This document shows, piece after piece, positions 22,019-30,325 of a stretch of DNA of 35,895 bases. Position numbers and translations under genes: made by a program. The stretch spans positions 1-35,895 of the forward strand of contig PWLR01000242.1 of NCBI GenBank assembly GCA_003558435.1, written 5' to 3'. How positions within the stretch are numbered: the stretch's first letter is position 1; each line of letters begins with the position of its first letter. The stretch comes from Nitriliruptoraceae bacterium (GTDB lineage: Bacteria; Actinomycetota; Nitriliruptoria; Nitriliruptorales; Nitriliruptoraceae). A model generated the notes under the pieces. It saw only the letters and a list, made by a program, of their open reading frames with translations. It was not told where the DNA came from and ran no database searches.

Positions 22019-23893
22019 TCAGAACGCGCCGGCGGGCAGGTCCATCAACGAGCCGTCCTCGTCCGCGGCCTTGGCGGCGCGCATGCCCACCTTCGGCAGG
22101 GCGCTACGCACGAACCACCGGGCGGAGGCGACCTTGCCGGTGTAGAACTCCCGGTCCTCCTCGCGGAGCGGGTCGTTCGGGGCGTCGGCGTCCAACCGGT
22201 CCTGGGCGATCTCCGCGTGGCGCAGCAGCAGCCACGCGATGACGACCTCCGCCAGCGAGTGCAGGAAGTCGGTCGAGTGCAGACCGGCCTTGTAGACCTC
22301 GGTGCGCTTGGTCTCGTCCATCGAGGCCATCGCGTGGGTCAACATCGACCCGAGGTGCGCCTGCGCATCGTCGAGAGCCAGACCCAGACGCGCACGCTCG
22401 GTCGCGAAGGTGTCCTGCTCCGAGCCGGCCTTGACGAGCTCCCGGATCTGGTCTGCGACCCAGGTCAGCGTCGCGCCCTGGTCGCGGACGATCTTGCGGA
22501 ACAGCAGGTCGAGCGCCTGGATCGCGGTCGTGCCCTCGTAGAGGGTGTCGATCTTCGCGTCCCGGATGTACTGCTCGATGGGGTAGTCCTGCGTGTAGCC
22601 GGAGCCGCCGAAGACCTGCAGGGAGGTGCCGAGCAGTTCGTAGGCCTTCTCCGAGCAGTAGCCCTTGACGAGCGGCAGGAGCAGGTCCTCACGCGCGATC
22701 CAGCGCTCGTGTTCCTCCTGATCGTCCTCGGCCAGCACGGCCTGGTCCTGCGTCCAGCCCGCGTACATCACCAGCGCGCGCATACCCTCGGCGTGAGCCT
22801 TCTGTTCCATGAGCATGCGGCGGACGTCGGGGTGGTTGATGATCTCGGTCTTGGGTGCCGTCTTGTCGGCGGCCTGCGTCAGGTCGGCGCCCTGGACGCG
22901 GATCTTCGCGTAGTCGAGCGCGTTGAGATACCCGGTCGAGAGGGTCGCCATGGCCTTGGTGCCGACCATCATGCGGGCGTACTCGATGACCAGGAACATC
23001 TGGGCGATGCCCTCGTGGACGTTGCCGGCGAGGTAGCCGACGCAGGGCTCGCCGTCCTGACCGAGCGACAGCTCGCAGGTCGCGGAACCCTTGATGCCCA
23101 TCTTCTTCTCGAGGTTGGACACCCGCACCCCGTTGCGGCCACCGACGGTGCCGTCGGCGGCGACGTGGCGCTTGGGCACGATGAACAGGCTCAGGCCCTT
23201 GGTCCCGGGACCGGCGCCCTCCGGGCGCGCGAGCACGAGGTGGATGGTGTTCTCGTGGGTCTGGGCGTCGGCCGAGGTGATGAACCGCTTGATGCCCTCG
23301 AGGTGGTAGACGGCGCCGAGGTCGTCGTCGCCGGCCTCCTCGACGAACGTCGCTCGCGTGGTGCCCGCACCGACGTCGGAGCCGGCGTCGGGCTCGGTCA
23401 GCACCATCGTGCCGCCCCAGTGCCGCTCGATCATCGGCAGACCGAAGCGGGTCTTCTGGCCTTCCGTTCCGATCTTGTCGACGATGTTGCCCATCAGGGC
23501 GCCGATGGGCCACAGCGAGGCGGTCGCGTTCCCACCGGCGAGCAGTTCCGTGCCGGCCCAGCGGATCGTGGGCGGGGCGCCGTAGCCGCCGAGGTGCTCG
23601 GGCAGCGGCATCAGGTGCCAGCCGGCCTCGTAGAAGTCCTTGAGCGCCCGGTCCAGGCCCTCGGGGATGGTGATGTCGCCCTCGGGGGAGAGCTCCAGCG
23701 GTGTCCGGTCGGATTCGACGAAGGACTCGGCCCAGCTCGACTCGCGCGTGAAGCGCTCCATCTCGCTCAGGATCATGCGGGCCTGGTCGCCGTCGACGGC
23801 GGCGAAGGGGCCGCTGCCGAGGTAGTCGTCGGCACCGAACACCTCGAAGAGGTTGAACTCGATGTCACGGAGGTTGGTCCGGTAGTGGCTCAC
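22019..23893 (-). CDS. Acyl-CoA dehydrogenase (FadE5-like, long form)
   Basis: FAD enzyme that makes the 2,3-double bond in acyl-CoA at the first step of beta-oxidation. The 624-residue product is longer than classical ones and ends in the helical extension of the FadE5-like group. Visible signatures are GGTMVLTEPDAGSDVG (FAD and substrate loop), KRFITSADAQTHENTIHLVLAR, QVFGGSGYTQDYPIEQYIRDAKI and YEGTTAIQALDLLFRKIV, whose Glu is the catalytic base. The GTG at 23893 has GAGGG six bases upstream; the frame runs open to 24127 but without a site. It is divergent from a TetR-family gene, and two palindromic operators lie between them. Confidence 0.94.
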   Translation of the reverse strand: MSHYRTNLRDIEFNLFEVFGADDYLGSGPFAAVDGDQARMILSEMERFTRESSWAESFVESDRTPLELSPEGDITIPEGLDRALKDFYEAGWHLMPLPEHLGGYGAPPTIRWAGTELLAGGNATASLWPIGALMGNIVDKIGTEGQKTRFGLPMIERHWGGTMVLTEPDAGSDVGAGTTRATFVEEAGDDDLGAVYHLEGIKRFITSADAQTHENTIHLVLARPEGAGPGTKGLSLFIVPKRHVAADGTVGGRNGVRVSNLEKKMGIKGSATCELSLGQDGEPCVGYLAGNVHEGIAQMFLVIEYARMMVGTKAMATLSTGYLNALDYAKIRVQGADLTQAADKTAPKTEIINHPDVRRMLMEQKAHAEGMRALVMYAGWTQDQAVLAEDDQEEHERWIAREDLLLPLVKGYCSEKAYELLGTSLQVFGGSGYTQDYPIEQYIRDAKIDTLYEGTTAIQALDLLFRKIVRDQGATLTWVADQIRELVKAGSEQDTFATERARLGLALDDAQAHLGSMLTHAMASMDETKRTEVYKAGLHSTDFLHSLAEVVIAWLLLRHAEIAQDRLDADAPNDPLREEDREFYTGKVASARWFVRSALPKVGMRAAKAADEDGSLMDLPAGAF

Positions 23894-23945
23894 GGTGATC
23901 CCTCTCGCTCGGGTCCGACGCGCCGGCTCCCGGGGCGCATCTAAG

Positions 23946-23961
23946 TGGAGCGGGTGCTCCA
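23946..23961. promoter_or_regulatory. Palindromic operator 1 for the TetR regulator
   Basis: TGGAGCGGGTGCTCCA is a perfect 6-4-6 palindrome, 53 bases upstream of the acyl-CoA dehydrogenase start. Size and symmetry fit a TetR-family dimer site. Confidence 0.7.
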
Positions 23962-23983
23962 TCTTTGAACGTGTGCTACATAT

Positions 23984-23999
23984 TGGAGCGTCCACTCCA
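23984..23999. promoter_or_regulatory. Palindromic operator 2 for the TetR regulator
   Basis: TGGAGCGTCCACTCCA has the same half-sites as operator 1 with one mismatch in the symmetry, centred 38 bases from it. A single half-site AAGTGGAG recurs at 24007-24014. Confidence 0.7.
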
Positions 24000-24057
24000 G
24001 TTTTGCAAGTGGAGGTTTCGCTCGGATGTCCTTCGATAGGGACCCAGCCGGCGGGTA

Positions 24058-24075
24058 TCGTCGTCGTCGTCGTCG
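24058..24075 (+). repeat. TCG trinucleotide microsatellite
   Basis: Six perfect TCG units lie in the upstream region of the TetR gene, not in a coding frame that I accept. Confidence 0.8.
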
Positions 24076-24146
24076 CTGGTGACCGATGGGGACGAGGGCG
24101 ACACGAAGACCGTTGACGAGGGTGCAAGCTCCCCGAGGAGGCAGGT

Positions 24147-24713
24147 GTGGCGCGCTACCGCGTAGGGCTGGAGACGCGTGAGCGCATCCTGGCCGCGACC
24201 CGACGGTTGCTGTCCGAGGTCGGCATCGAAGGGGTGACGCTCAAGGCCATCACCGACCAGGCGAAGGTCGGGGCCGGCAGCTTCTACAACCTGTTCGATT
24301 CGAAGGACGATGCGGTCTTCGAGGTCGTGCGCGAGGCGGTCGAGGCGGTCGATCCGGACCCTGCGGGCGCCGGGACGGACTCGCTCGAGGATCTCGTCGA
24401 CGCCTTCGTGGCGTTCATGACGGGTTCGTCGCCGATCGCTCGCATCTACTTGCAGCTCGCCGGCCGGGGGCTGACCGACACCGGCATCGCCGTACGTGTC
24501 CTTCGTAGTCACCGCCGCCGGGTGGAGCGTTTCACGGATGCCTGGCAGCGCGAGGACCCGACCCTGAGCGAGCGGGAGGCCCAGCAGCGGGCCGAGACGA
24601 TGCTCGCCGCGTTGACGGGGCTCGGGATGACCACCCTGATGGATCCCGGGTTCGACATGCGTACGCACGCGATGCGGCTGCTGCCGGACTCGGCGTTGGT
24701 CAGGGGCGCGTAG
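24147..24713 (+). CDS. TetR family transcriptional regulator
   Basis: A 188-residue DNA-binding repressor. The N-terminal helix-turn-helix runs from TRERILAATRRLLSEVGIEGVTLKAITDQAKVGAGSFYNLFDSKDD; the remainder is a helical ligand-binding domain. GAGGAGG sits five bases before the GTG. It is divergent from the acyl-CoA dehydrogenase gene and close to two TGGAGC palindromes, so it most likely represses that gene and itself and is released by an acyl-CoA or fatty acid, as in FadR-like systems of this family. The ligand is inferred. Confidence 0.93.
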   Translation: MARYRVGLETRERILAATRRLLSEVGIEGVTLKAITDQAKVGAGSFYNLFDSKDDAVFEVVREAVEAVDPDPAGAGTDSLEDLVDAFVAFMTGSSPIARIYLQLAGRGLTDTGIAVRVLRSHRRRVERFTDAWQREDPTLSEREAQQRAETMLAALTGLGMTTLMDPGFDMRTHAMRLLPDSALVRGA

Positions 24714-24752
24714 CTTCGGCGATGCCCGAGCGGGCTCGCCGCAGGCCGCCGC

Positions 24753-24758
24753 TAGTGT
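24753..24758 (+). promoter_or_regulatory. -10 element before the CNNM leader ORF
   Basis: TAGTGT lies seven bases before the ATG at 24766. It resembles the leaderless promoters elsewhere in the window, with one base more spacing. Confidence 0.4.
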
Positions 24759-24765
24759 GGCCGGG

Positions 24766-24819
24766 ATGATTGAGCCGCAGACCGACGACGACCCTCCGGA
24801 ACCGAGGCGGTGCCCGTGA
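24766..24819 (+). CDS. Possible 17-codon leader peptide coupled to the CNNM gene
   Basis: The frame from ATG 24766 encodes MIEPQTDDDPPEPRRCP, and its stop (24817-24819) overlaps the GTG of the next gene (GTGA). A TAGTGT hexamer seven bases upstream would make the ORF leaderless. Translation of the peptide would then deliver ribosomes to the transporter start. The sequence is acidic and Pro-rich at the middle and Arg-Arg-Cys-Pro at the end. Whether it is expressed is unknown. Confidence 0.4.
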   Translation: MIEPQTDDDPPEPRRCP

Positions 24820-26150
24820 CGGGTGGTCTCGGGTTGGCGCTCGTGGCGCTCCTGATCGTCGCCAACGGGCTGTTCGTCGCGGCGGAGTTCTCGCTCGTCT
24901 CGGTGCGTCGACCGGTGGTCGAGGAGCGTGCGGCCAGCGGAGATCGTCGCGCGGGGATGGTCACACGCGAGCTGTCGGACCTGTCGTTCTCGCTGTCGTC
25001 CGCTCAGTTCGGGATCACCGCCACGTCGCTGTTGGTGGGCTTCATCGCCGAGCGGGCGATCGGTGACACGGTCATCCGGCCGCTGCTCGACGCCTTCGGT
25101 CTCCCTGCACAGGCGGCCACCGGTGTGGCGGTGACCGGTGCGTTCCTGGTCTCGACCATCCTGCAGATGGTCATGGGCGAGCTGTTCCCCAAGAACCTGG
25201 CGATCTCGCGGCCACTGCCCGTGGCGTTGGCGGTCACCCCGTTCAGTCGGGGCTTCGGGATCCTGCTCGGCCCGTTCATCCGCGTGTTCGACCGCTCGGC
25301 CCAGATGATCACGGAGAAGGTCTTCCGGGTCGACGTCGCCTCGGAACTCGAAGGTGGGCACAGTCTCGACGAGTTGGCGCGGATCATCACCGCCTCGGGC
25401 GACGAAGGCAGCCTCAGCGAGGAACAGGCGGGGTTGTTGCGCCGGGCGGTGGGGCTCGGGGACCGACGGGTCGGGGAGGTCATGATCCCCCGCCCGGATG
25501 TGGTGTTCCTCCCGGCGGACGGGACGCTGGCCGATCTGCGTGCCGCCGCGAGGTCGACCGGTCACAGTCGCTTCCCGCTCCGGGGCGACACCGAGGACGA
25601 CGTGCCCGGCAGCGTCCACGTCAAGGATCTGCTCGGTGTGCCCTTCGATCAGCACGACGCGCTGCCTTTGACGTCCATCTCGATCCCGATGCTGGCCGTA
25701 CCCGAGTCCGAGCTGCTCCGGCGCCTGTTGACCGACCTGCGCCGCGAACGCCGCACCTCGGCGCTGGTGGTGGACGAGTACGGAGGCACGGCCGGGGTGG
25801 TGACCCTCGAGGACGTGCTGGAGGAACTGGTCGGTGACATCGAGGACGAGTTCGATCAGGTTGGCCACCAGATCCGGCGGGTGGGAGCGGGCCGCCACCT
25901 GGTCCGGGGCGGTCTGCGGGCCGACCGTGTCGAGCAGGTGCTCGGCGAGCCCCTGCCGGAGGGTGAGTACGAGACCATCGCCGGGTTCGTCCTCGACCGG
26001 CTCGGCCACATCCCCGAACCCGGGGAACGTGTGACCCACGGATCGCTCGAGCTGACCGTCACCCGCATGGAGGGGGTCCGCGTCACGGAGCTGACGGCGC
26101 GGCGACTCCCGCAGTCCGAGGATCCGCCCGACGCGGGAGCGTCGGCGTGA
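24816..26150 (+). CDS. CNNM/CBS-domain transporter (CorC/HlyC family), first copy
   Basis: Membrane protein of the CNNM family (hemolysin C/CorC), probably exporting Mg2+ or related divalent cations. The 444-residue product has a CNNM transmembrane domain starting at LALVALLIVANGLFVAAEFSLV with the GELFPKNLAIS motif, then paired CBS domains (HSRFPLRGDTEDDVPGSVHVKDLL and LVVDEYGGTAGVVTLEDVLEELVG), then a C-terminal transporter-associated domain (YETIAGFVLDRLGHIPEPGE). GTG 24816 has GAGG eight bases upstream; GTG 24810 is too close to it. It overlaps the second copy by one base. Confidence 0.92.
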   Translation: MTGGLGLALVALLIVANGLFVAAEFSLVSVRRPVVEERAASGDRRAGMVTRELSDLSFSLSSAQFGITATSLLVGFIAERAIGDTVIRPLLDAFGLPAQAATGVAVTGAFLVSTILQMVMGELFPKNLAISRPLPVALAVTPFSRGFGILLGPFIRVFDRSAQMITEKVFRVDVASELEGGHSLDELARIITASGDEGSLSEEQAGLLRRAVGLGDRRVGEVMIPRPDVVFLPADGTLADLRAAARSTGHSRFPLRGDTEDDVPGSVHVKDLLGVPFDQHDALPLTSISIPMLAVPESELLRRLLTDLRRERRTSALVVDEYGGTAGVVTLEDVLEELVGDIEDEFDQVGHQIRRVGAGRHLVRGGLRADRVEQVLGEPLPEGEYETIAGFVLDRLGHIPEPGERVTHGSLELTVTRMEGVRVTELTARRLPQSEDPPDAGASA

Positions 26151-27517
26151 TGCCCCTGCTCGCGGTCTCCGCCACCGAGGCCGCCGCCGCGGGGTTCTCG
26201 TGGACGGCGGTCCTGATCGGCATCGCGCTGCTCGCGGCCAACGGGTTCTTCGTGGCGGTGGAGATCGCGCTGCTCGCGGCCCGTCGCGGCCGCATCGAGG
26301 AAGCCGCCGAGGCGGGCGATCGCCGCGCGGCTCGCGCCCTGGCGGCCCTGACCGAGCTGTCGGTGACCTTCTCGGGCGCGCAACTCGGTATCACGATGTG
26401 CTCGTTGGCCCTGGGAGCCGTCGCCGAGCCGGCGCTCGTCGCGCTGTTCGCCGGTCTGCTCGGCGACACCGCGCTACCCGCGGGGTTGATCCCGGTGGTG
26501 GCCGTGGTGGCGGGCCTGTCGATCGTGGTCTTCCTCCACATGGTCGTGGGTGAGATGGCACCCAAGAACCTCGCGCTGGCGCGGGCGGAGCAGGTCGCGC
26601 TCACCCTCGCGCGTCCGTTCGGGCTGTTCGTGACGGTCCTGCGGCCGTTGATCGTGATGCTCAACGGCCTCGCGAACCTGCTGGTCCGTCTCGTCCGCGT
26701 CGAGCCGGTGGACGAGCACAAGCTGGTGCACACCCCCGACGAACTCGCCCTGGCGCTCGCCGAGTCCCGGGCGCTCGGCACGATCGCCCCGCAGGACGCA
26801 CGGGTGATGGGGGCCGCGCTCCGGCTGGCGACCATCGACGCCGAGGCCGCGATGACCCCTCGGGTGGATCTGCATGCGGTGGCCGACACCGCGACCCTCC
26901 CCGAGGTGCTGGCGGTCGCCGAGGCGAGCGGTCACACCCGCATCCCGGTCTTCCACGACGACATCGACCACATCGTCGGTCTCGTGCACGTCAAGGACGT
27001 CCTCGTCCGGGACGACGACGAGCTGCGGTCCCTGACGGTCGTCGACCTGCTCAGGCCCATCCCCGCCGTACCCGAGTCGCGGGATCTCGAGCAGCTGCTG
27101 CGCGACATGCTGGACGACCGCAGTCACGCCCTGCTGGTGGTCGACGAGTTCGGCGGTACGGCCGGGCTGCTCACGCTCGAGGACGTGCTCGAGGAGCTCG
27201 TCGGGGAGATCGACGACGAGTTCGATGCCGAGCACCACGGCAGCCGCGCCTCGGACCGGGTCTGGATGGTGCCCGGCACGCTGCGTCGTGTCGAGGCGAC
27301 CCGAACCACCGGCGTCGAACTCGAGGGCGGCGACGCCGAGACCGTCTCCGGCTGGATCGTCGAGCAGCTGGGCAAGCTCCCCGAGCCAGGTGACCGGGTC
27401 GTCACCGACGACGGATGGCTGTTGATCGTGCGCACCATGGAGGGTCGTCGCGCCGGTGACGTGGAGATCCGCGCACCTGAACTGGCCGTGGACGAGTCGA
27501 GCGGGTCGGGCCCGTAG
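26150..27517 (+). CDS. CNNM/CBS-domain transporter (CorC/HlyC family), second copy
   Basis: A paralogue of the preceding gene, 455 residues with the same order: CNNM membrane domain (LLAANGFFVAVEIALLAARR, GEMAPKNLALA), CBS pair (HTRIPVFHDDIDHIVGLVHVK, LVVDEFGGTAGLLTLEDVLE) and a C-terminal associated domain (AETVSGWIVEQLGKLPEPGD). The ATG overlaps the previous stop (TGATG), so the two copies are probably made together and may form a heterodimer, since CNNM proteins are dimers. Tandem CNNM pairs are common in actinobacteria. The TM-domain sequences of the two differ widely. Confidence 0.92.
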   Translation: MPLLAVSATEAAAAGFSWTAVLIGIALLAANGFFVAVEIALLAARRGRIEEAAEAGDRRAARALAALTELSVTFSGAQLGITMCSLALGAVAEPALVALFAGLLGDTALPAGLIPVVAVVAGLSIVVFLHMVVGEMAPKNLALARAEQVALTLARPFGLFVTVLRPLIVMLNGLANLLVRLVRVEPVDEHKLVHTPDELALALAESRALGTIAPQDARVMGAALRLATIDAEAAMTPRVDLHAVADTATLPEVLAVAEASGHTRIPVFHDDIDHIVGLVHVKDVLVRDDDELRSLTVVDLLRPIPAVPESRDLEQLLRDMLDDRSHALLVVDEFGGTAGLLTLEDVLEELVGEIDDEFDAEHHGSRASDRVWMVPGTLRRVEATRTTGVELEGGDAETVSGWIVEQLGKLPEPGDRVVTDDGWLLIVRTMEGRRAGDVEIRAPELAVDESSGSGP

Positions 27518-27585
27518 GCGGCCGCGTCCGCTCGTTGGCCGTCCCCAAGATCACGGGCGATACCTCGTAGACTGCGCGCTTGCGG

Positions 27586-27608
27586 ACGCACGGGGCAGGG
27601 TCGTGCGT
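27586..27608 (+). promoter_or_regulatory. Hairpin in the leader of the thioesterase gene
   Basis: A 7-bp inverted repeat (27586-27592 with 27602-27608) follows a TAGACT -10-like hexamer (27568-27573) and precedes the thioesterase start by 60 bases. It could form at the 5' end of the mRNA. Confidence 0.35.
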
Positions 27609-27668
27609 TCCTCCGTCCGGGAGCCATCCGATCTCCACCGGACCCCCATCCGAAGCAGGAGTTCACGC

Positions 27669-28307
27669 GTGAGCCAACCGCTGGTGTCCTCGCCCACCGA
27701 CCATCCCCGCGCGCGGGCCGCGAGCGCGCTCCGGCGGCTCGGACACACCTTGATGTCGCACGATGCGGACGACGATCTGCTGGTCGAGGTCGCCCTGGCC
27801 GCGGAACGGGTCGCCGGCCGGGTCGAGCAGGGTCCCCAGCGCTCGCGGGACCTCGAGTCCACCAAGCGGCGGATGTTCGAGGTCGACGTCGCCGAGGGCG
27901 AGCGCGTCGTGCACTTCGACGAGTGTTTCGTGTCGGGGCCGTTCAACCCCCTCGGTATCGCGATCGAGGTCCACCGGGAGGGCGACGAGGCGGTCGCCGC
28001 GGTCGAACTCGGCGCCGCCTTCGAAGGTGGCCCCGGGCGTTCGCACGGCGGCATCGTGGCGGCGGTGTTCGATGACGTGCTGGGTTACCTGCTCACGTTG
28101 CAGCGCACCCCGGGGTTCACAGGAGAACTGACGGTCCGTTATCTGGCGCCGACCCCGATCGGGCAACCCCTGGTGTTCCGCGCGCGGTTGGTCGGCCGCG
28201 AGGGCCGCAAGCTGTTCACCGTGGCGGAGGCGACGGCGGACGGTCGGCTGGTGGCCACCGCGAGCGCGACCTTCGTGGCGGTCGAGCTGTCGCGCTTCCA
28301 GCGCTGA
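27669..28307 (+). CDS. Hotdog-fold thioesterase (PaaI/THEM4-like)
   Basis: Predicted acyl-CoA thioesterase of 212 residues. The hotdog domain is in the C-terminal half: LGAAFEGGPGRSHGGIVAAVFDDVLGYLL contains the HGG loop and catalytic-type Asp, followed by LTVRYLAPTPIGQPLVFRARLVGREGRKLF. The N-terminal ~90 residues form a helical lead-in of the type seen in actinobacterial PaaI-like enzymes. GTG has AGGAG eight bases upstream. It is followed within 5 bp by the DNA glycosylase gene. Substrate unknown. Confidence 0.87.
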   Translation: MSQPLVSSPTDHPRARAASALRRLGHTLMSHDADDDLLVEVALAAERVAGRVEQGPQRSRDLESTKRRMFEVDVAEGERVVHFDECFVSGPFNPLGIAIEVHREGDEAVAAVELGAAFEGGPGRSHGGIVAAVFDDVLGYLLTLQRTPGFTGELTVRYLAPTPIGQPLVFRARLVGREGRKLFTVAEATADGRLVATASATFVAVELSRFQR

Positions 28308-28311
28308 TCCG

Positions 28312-28902
28312 GTGGGCTTCACCCGCGCCGAGCTCGAGGCGGCCCGCGACCGCGTGGTCCCCGACCTGATCGGGCACGACCCGCCGCGTCTGGTGTTCGT
28401 CGGGATCAACCCCGGGTTGTGGACCGCCGCCACCCAGACCCACTTCGCCCACCCGTCCAACCGGTTCTACCCGGCGCTGCACCGGGCGGGGATCACCTCA
28501 CGCGAGCTCGACCGGGTGGAGGGACTGGACGAGGCCGACCGTCGTGAGCTGACCGACCGCGGCATCGCGATCACCAACGTGGTGGCCAGGACGACCGCCC
28601 GGGCGTCCGAGCTCACCACGGCCGAGCTCCGGTCGGGGGCGGTGGAGCTGGTCGCGCGCCTGGAGCGCTGGCGACCCGAGGTCGTCGCCATCGCCGGAGT
28701 GGGGGTCTACCGGACCGCGTTCAGGCGACCACAGGCCAAGCTCGGGCCACAACCCGAGCCCCTGGCGGGCGCGCGGAACTTCGTGGTGCCCAACCCCAGC
28801 GGACTCAACGCCCACGAGACCGTCGACAGCCTCGCCGCCTGGTACCGGGAGGCGGCCGTCGCCGCCGGGATCGTGCCGCCGGAGGACGTCACTGACCGAT
28901 GA
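28312..28902 (+). CDS. mug: Mismatch-specific uracil/thymine DNA glycosylase (Mug/TDG family)
   Basis: Base-excision repair enzyme of 196 residues that removes U or T mispaired with G. The family 2 uracil-glycosylase motif VFVGINPGLW (28-37) carries catalytic N33. HFAHPSNRFYPALHRAGI (44-61) matches the loop after it, and the second motif VVPNPSGLNAH (158-168) is intact. It starts five bases after the thioesterase stop, so the two are likely co-transcribed. The last 14 bases overlap the convergent gene. Confidence 0.9.
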   Translation: MGFTRAELEAARDRVVPDLIGHDPPRLVFVGINPGLWTAATQTHFAHPSNRFYPALHRAGITSRELDRVEGLDEADRRELTDRGIAITNVVARTTARASELTTAELRSGAVELVARLERWRPEVVAIAGVGVYRTAFRRPQAKLGPQPEPLAGARNFVVPNPSGLNAHETVDSLAAWYREAAVAAGIVPPEDVTDR

Positions 28903-29380
28903 TCGGCAGCCCGTCGGAGGGTGGTCGGCGTTTCGGGTCGGCATCCGTGAACACGTCGCCAGCGGCCGGTAGGGCATCGACCGCATGCTGGAGCGGGTGC
29001 AGGAAGGGCAGCGCCGTGGGGTCGAGCTCCTCGGACGGGACGAACTCGGCCAGCGCCCCCTCGTCGGTGAACGTCGACGCGGTGATGTGGGGTGCGTGGC
29101 GGCGTGCACCGAAGACCACGACCACCGCGTCCTGCCCACCGACGTCGGCCTCGGAGACGAACCCCCAGCAGGGCACGCCCTCGGCGGTGAGGTGGTCGGT
29201 GGCGAGCTGCGCGAGGACGGCGTGGCGCGCCTCGTCGTCCTCGGGCAGCTCCGGCAGCGACATCAATTGCGTTCGTTGCGGCCCGGGCAGCACTACCGTC
29301 GGCGGCACTGGACGTCCCCGGGAGCGCAGCAGATCCAGCGCCGCCTCCTGGCAGACGAATCTCAGCTCCTCGAACTGCAC
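28889..29380 (-). CDS. Conserved-looking hypothetical protein (163 aa)
   Basis: I do not recognise a named family. The 163-residue product appears soluble: an N-terminal helix (VQFEELRFVCQEAALDLLRSRG) and an RPVPPTVVLPGPQRTQLMSLPELPEDD segment, then an alpha/beta part containing WGFVSEADVGGQDAVVVVFGARR. GTG 29380 has AGGAG five bases upstream, a clear start. Its start is 14 bases from that of the divergent GNAT gene, and its end overlaps mug. No function is suggested. Confidence 0.72.
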   Translation of the reverse strand: MQFEELRFVCQEAALDLLRSRGRPVPPTVVLPGPQRTQLMSLPELPEDDEARHAVLAQLATDHLTAEGVPCWGFVSEADVGGQDAVVVVFGARRHAPHITASTFTDEGALAEFVPSEELDPTALPFLHPLQHAVDALPAAGDVFTDADPKRRPPSDGLPIIGQ

Positions 29381-29394
29381 GGGTGCTCCTGACG

Positions 29395-30294
29395 ATGGTG
29401 ATCTCTCGCACGTTACCCAGCGGTGATGCACGTGATGGTGCCGGAGCCGGGATCGGGATCGAGCGCGTCCGCTCCGAACCGCACCGGATCCGGGTGCTCG
29501 ACGCCGATGCCGGGCCACCCATCGGCGCCCCGGCATCGGCAGCCGCGACCCCTCCGGTCGCCGATGTGGCATCGCTCGTCATCGACCTGACCGACGAGTT
29601 GTGTCGCGACCCGGGGGCGAGGTCAGGCCCTTGGTGCCGGCAAGTGGTCCCCGGCGAACTGGCACGCATCGCCGCGATCCACGCCGAGCAGTTGCCGGAC
29701 GGGTTCTTCGTACGGTTCGGCGCCCGGTTCCTGGCCACCTACCACGCCAGTTTCCTCGCCGGGCCGCACGCCACCGCTCTGGCGATCGGCGCGGCGGGTA
29801 CGCCGCTGGGCTTCGTGGTCGGCACCTCGGACAACCCGCGCCACTATCGGTGGCTGGTGCGCAACGCCGGGTCCCTGGCCTGGTCGGGTGCCGCAGCGCT
29901 GAGCGTGCGTCCCGGCCTCGCCTACCGGCTGCTGCGGACCCGCGGCGGACGGTACGCACGTGGGGCGCTGCGGCTGCTCCGGAACCGAGCGGGACCGCGA
30001 GCCTCGTCGCGACGTGGTGCCGACGTCGGGGGTCCGATGGGTGCCGTGCCCCCCGTGGTCGCTGTCCTGACCCACGTCGCGGTGGCTCCGGAGGCCCAGG
30101 GGACCGGCCTCGGACGCGTACTCGTCGAGGCGTTCGTGACCCACGTCCGGGCGCAGGGCGCGGACGAGGTCCGACTCATCGCCCACCTGCACACACCTGC
30201 GCCGGGCTTCTACCGTCGTCTGGGCTGGTCCAGCCTGGGAGCCCGCCGGGCCTCCGACGGTAGCCTCGTCGAGGAGTTCCAACTCGTGCTGTGA
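29395..30294 (+). CDS. GNAT family N-acetyltransferase
   Basis: Acetyltransferase of up to 299 residues. The acetyl-CoA loop LTHVAVAPEAQGTGLGRVLVEAFV is near the C-terminus, followed by TPAPGFYRRLGWSSLG. The middle part (FLATYHASFLAG, GTPLGFVVGTSDNPRHYRWL) supplies the N-terminal half of the fold. The start is uncertain: ATG 29395 and GTG 29494 are both possible and neither has a good ribosome site, and a long Ala/Pro-rich N-terminus before residue ~60 may not be translated. Substrate unknown. Confidence 0.78.
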   Translation: MVISRTLPSGDARDGAGAGIGIERVRSEPHRIRVLDADAGPPIGAPASAAATPPVADVASLVIDLTDELCRDPGARSGPWCRQVVPGELARIAAIHAEQLPDGFFVRFGARFLATYHASFLAGPHATALAIGAAGTPLGFVVGTSDNPRHYRWLVRNAGSLAWSGAAALSVRPGLAYRLLRTRGGRYARGALRLLRNRAGPRASSRRGADVGGPMGAVPPVVAVLTHVAVAPEAQGTGLGRVLVEAFVTHVRAQGADEVRLIAHLHTPAPGFYRRLGWSSLGARRASDGSLVEEFQLVL

Positions 30295-30325
30295 CTCGTC
30301 CCGTCACTCGTTCTGTGAGGCCTCG

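Noticed and set aside
20663-23944. A 1093-codon open frame on the plus strand
   Set aside because: It is antisense to the penicillin-binding protein and acyl-CoA dehydrogenase genes, has no recognisable domain, and its length follows from the high GC content, which suppresses stop codons in the opposite frames.
29426-29600. ATG at 29426 with a TACCCA hexamer six bases upstream
   Set aside because: It resembles the leaderless pattern, but the frame is not that of the GNAT protein and soon stops, so the match is probably chance.
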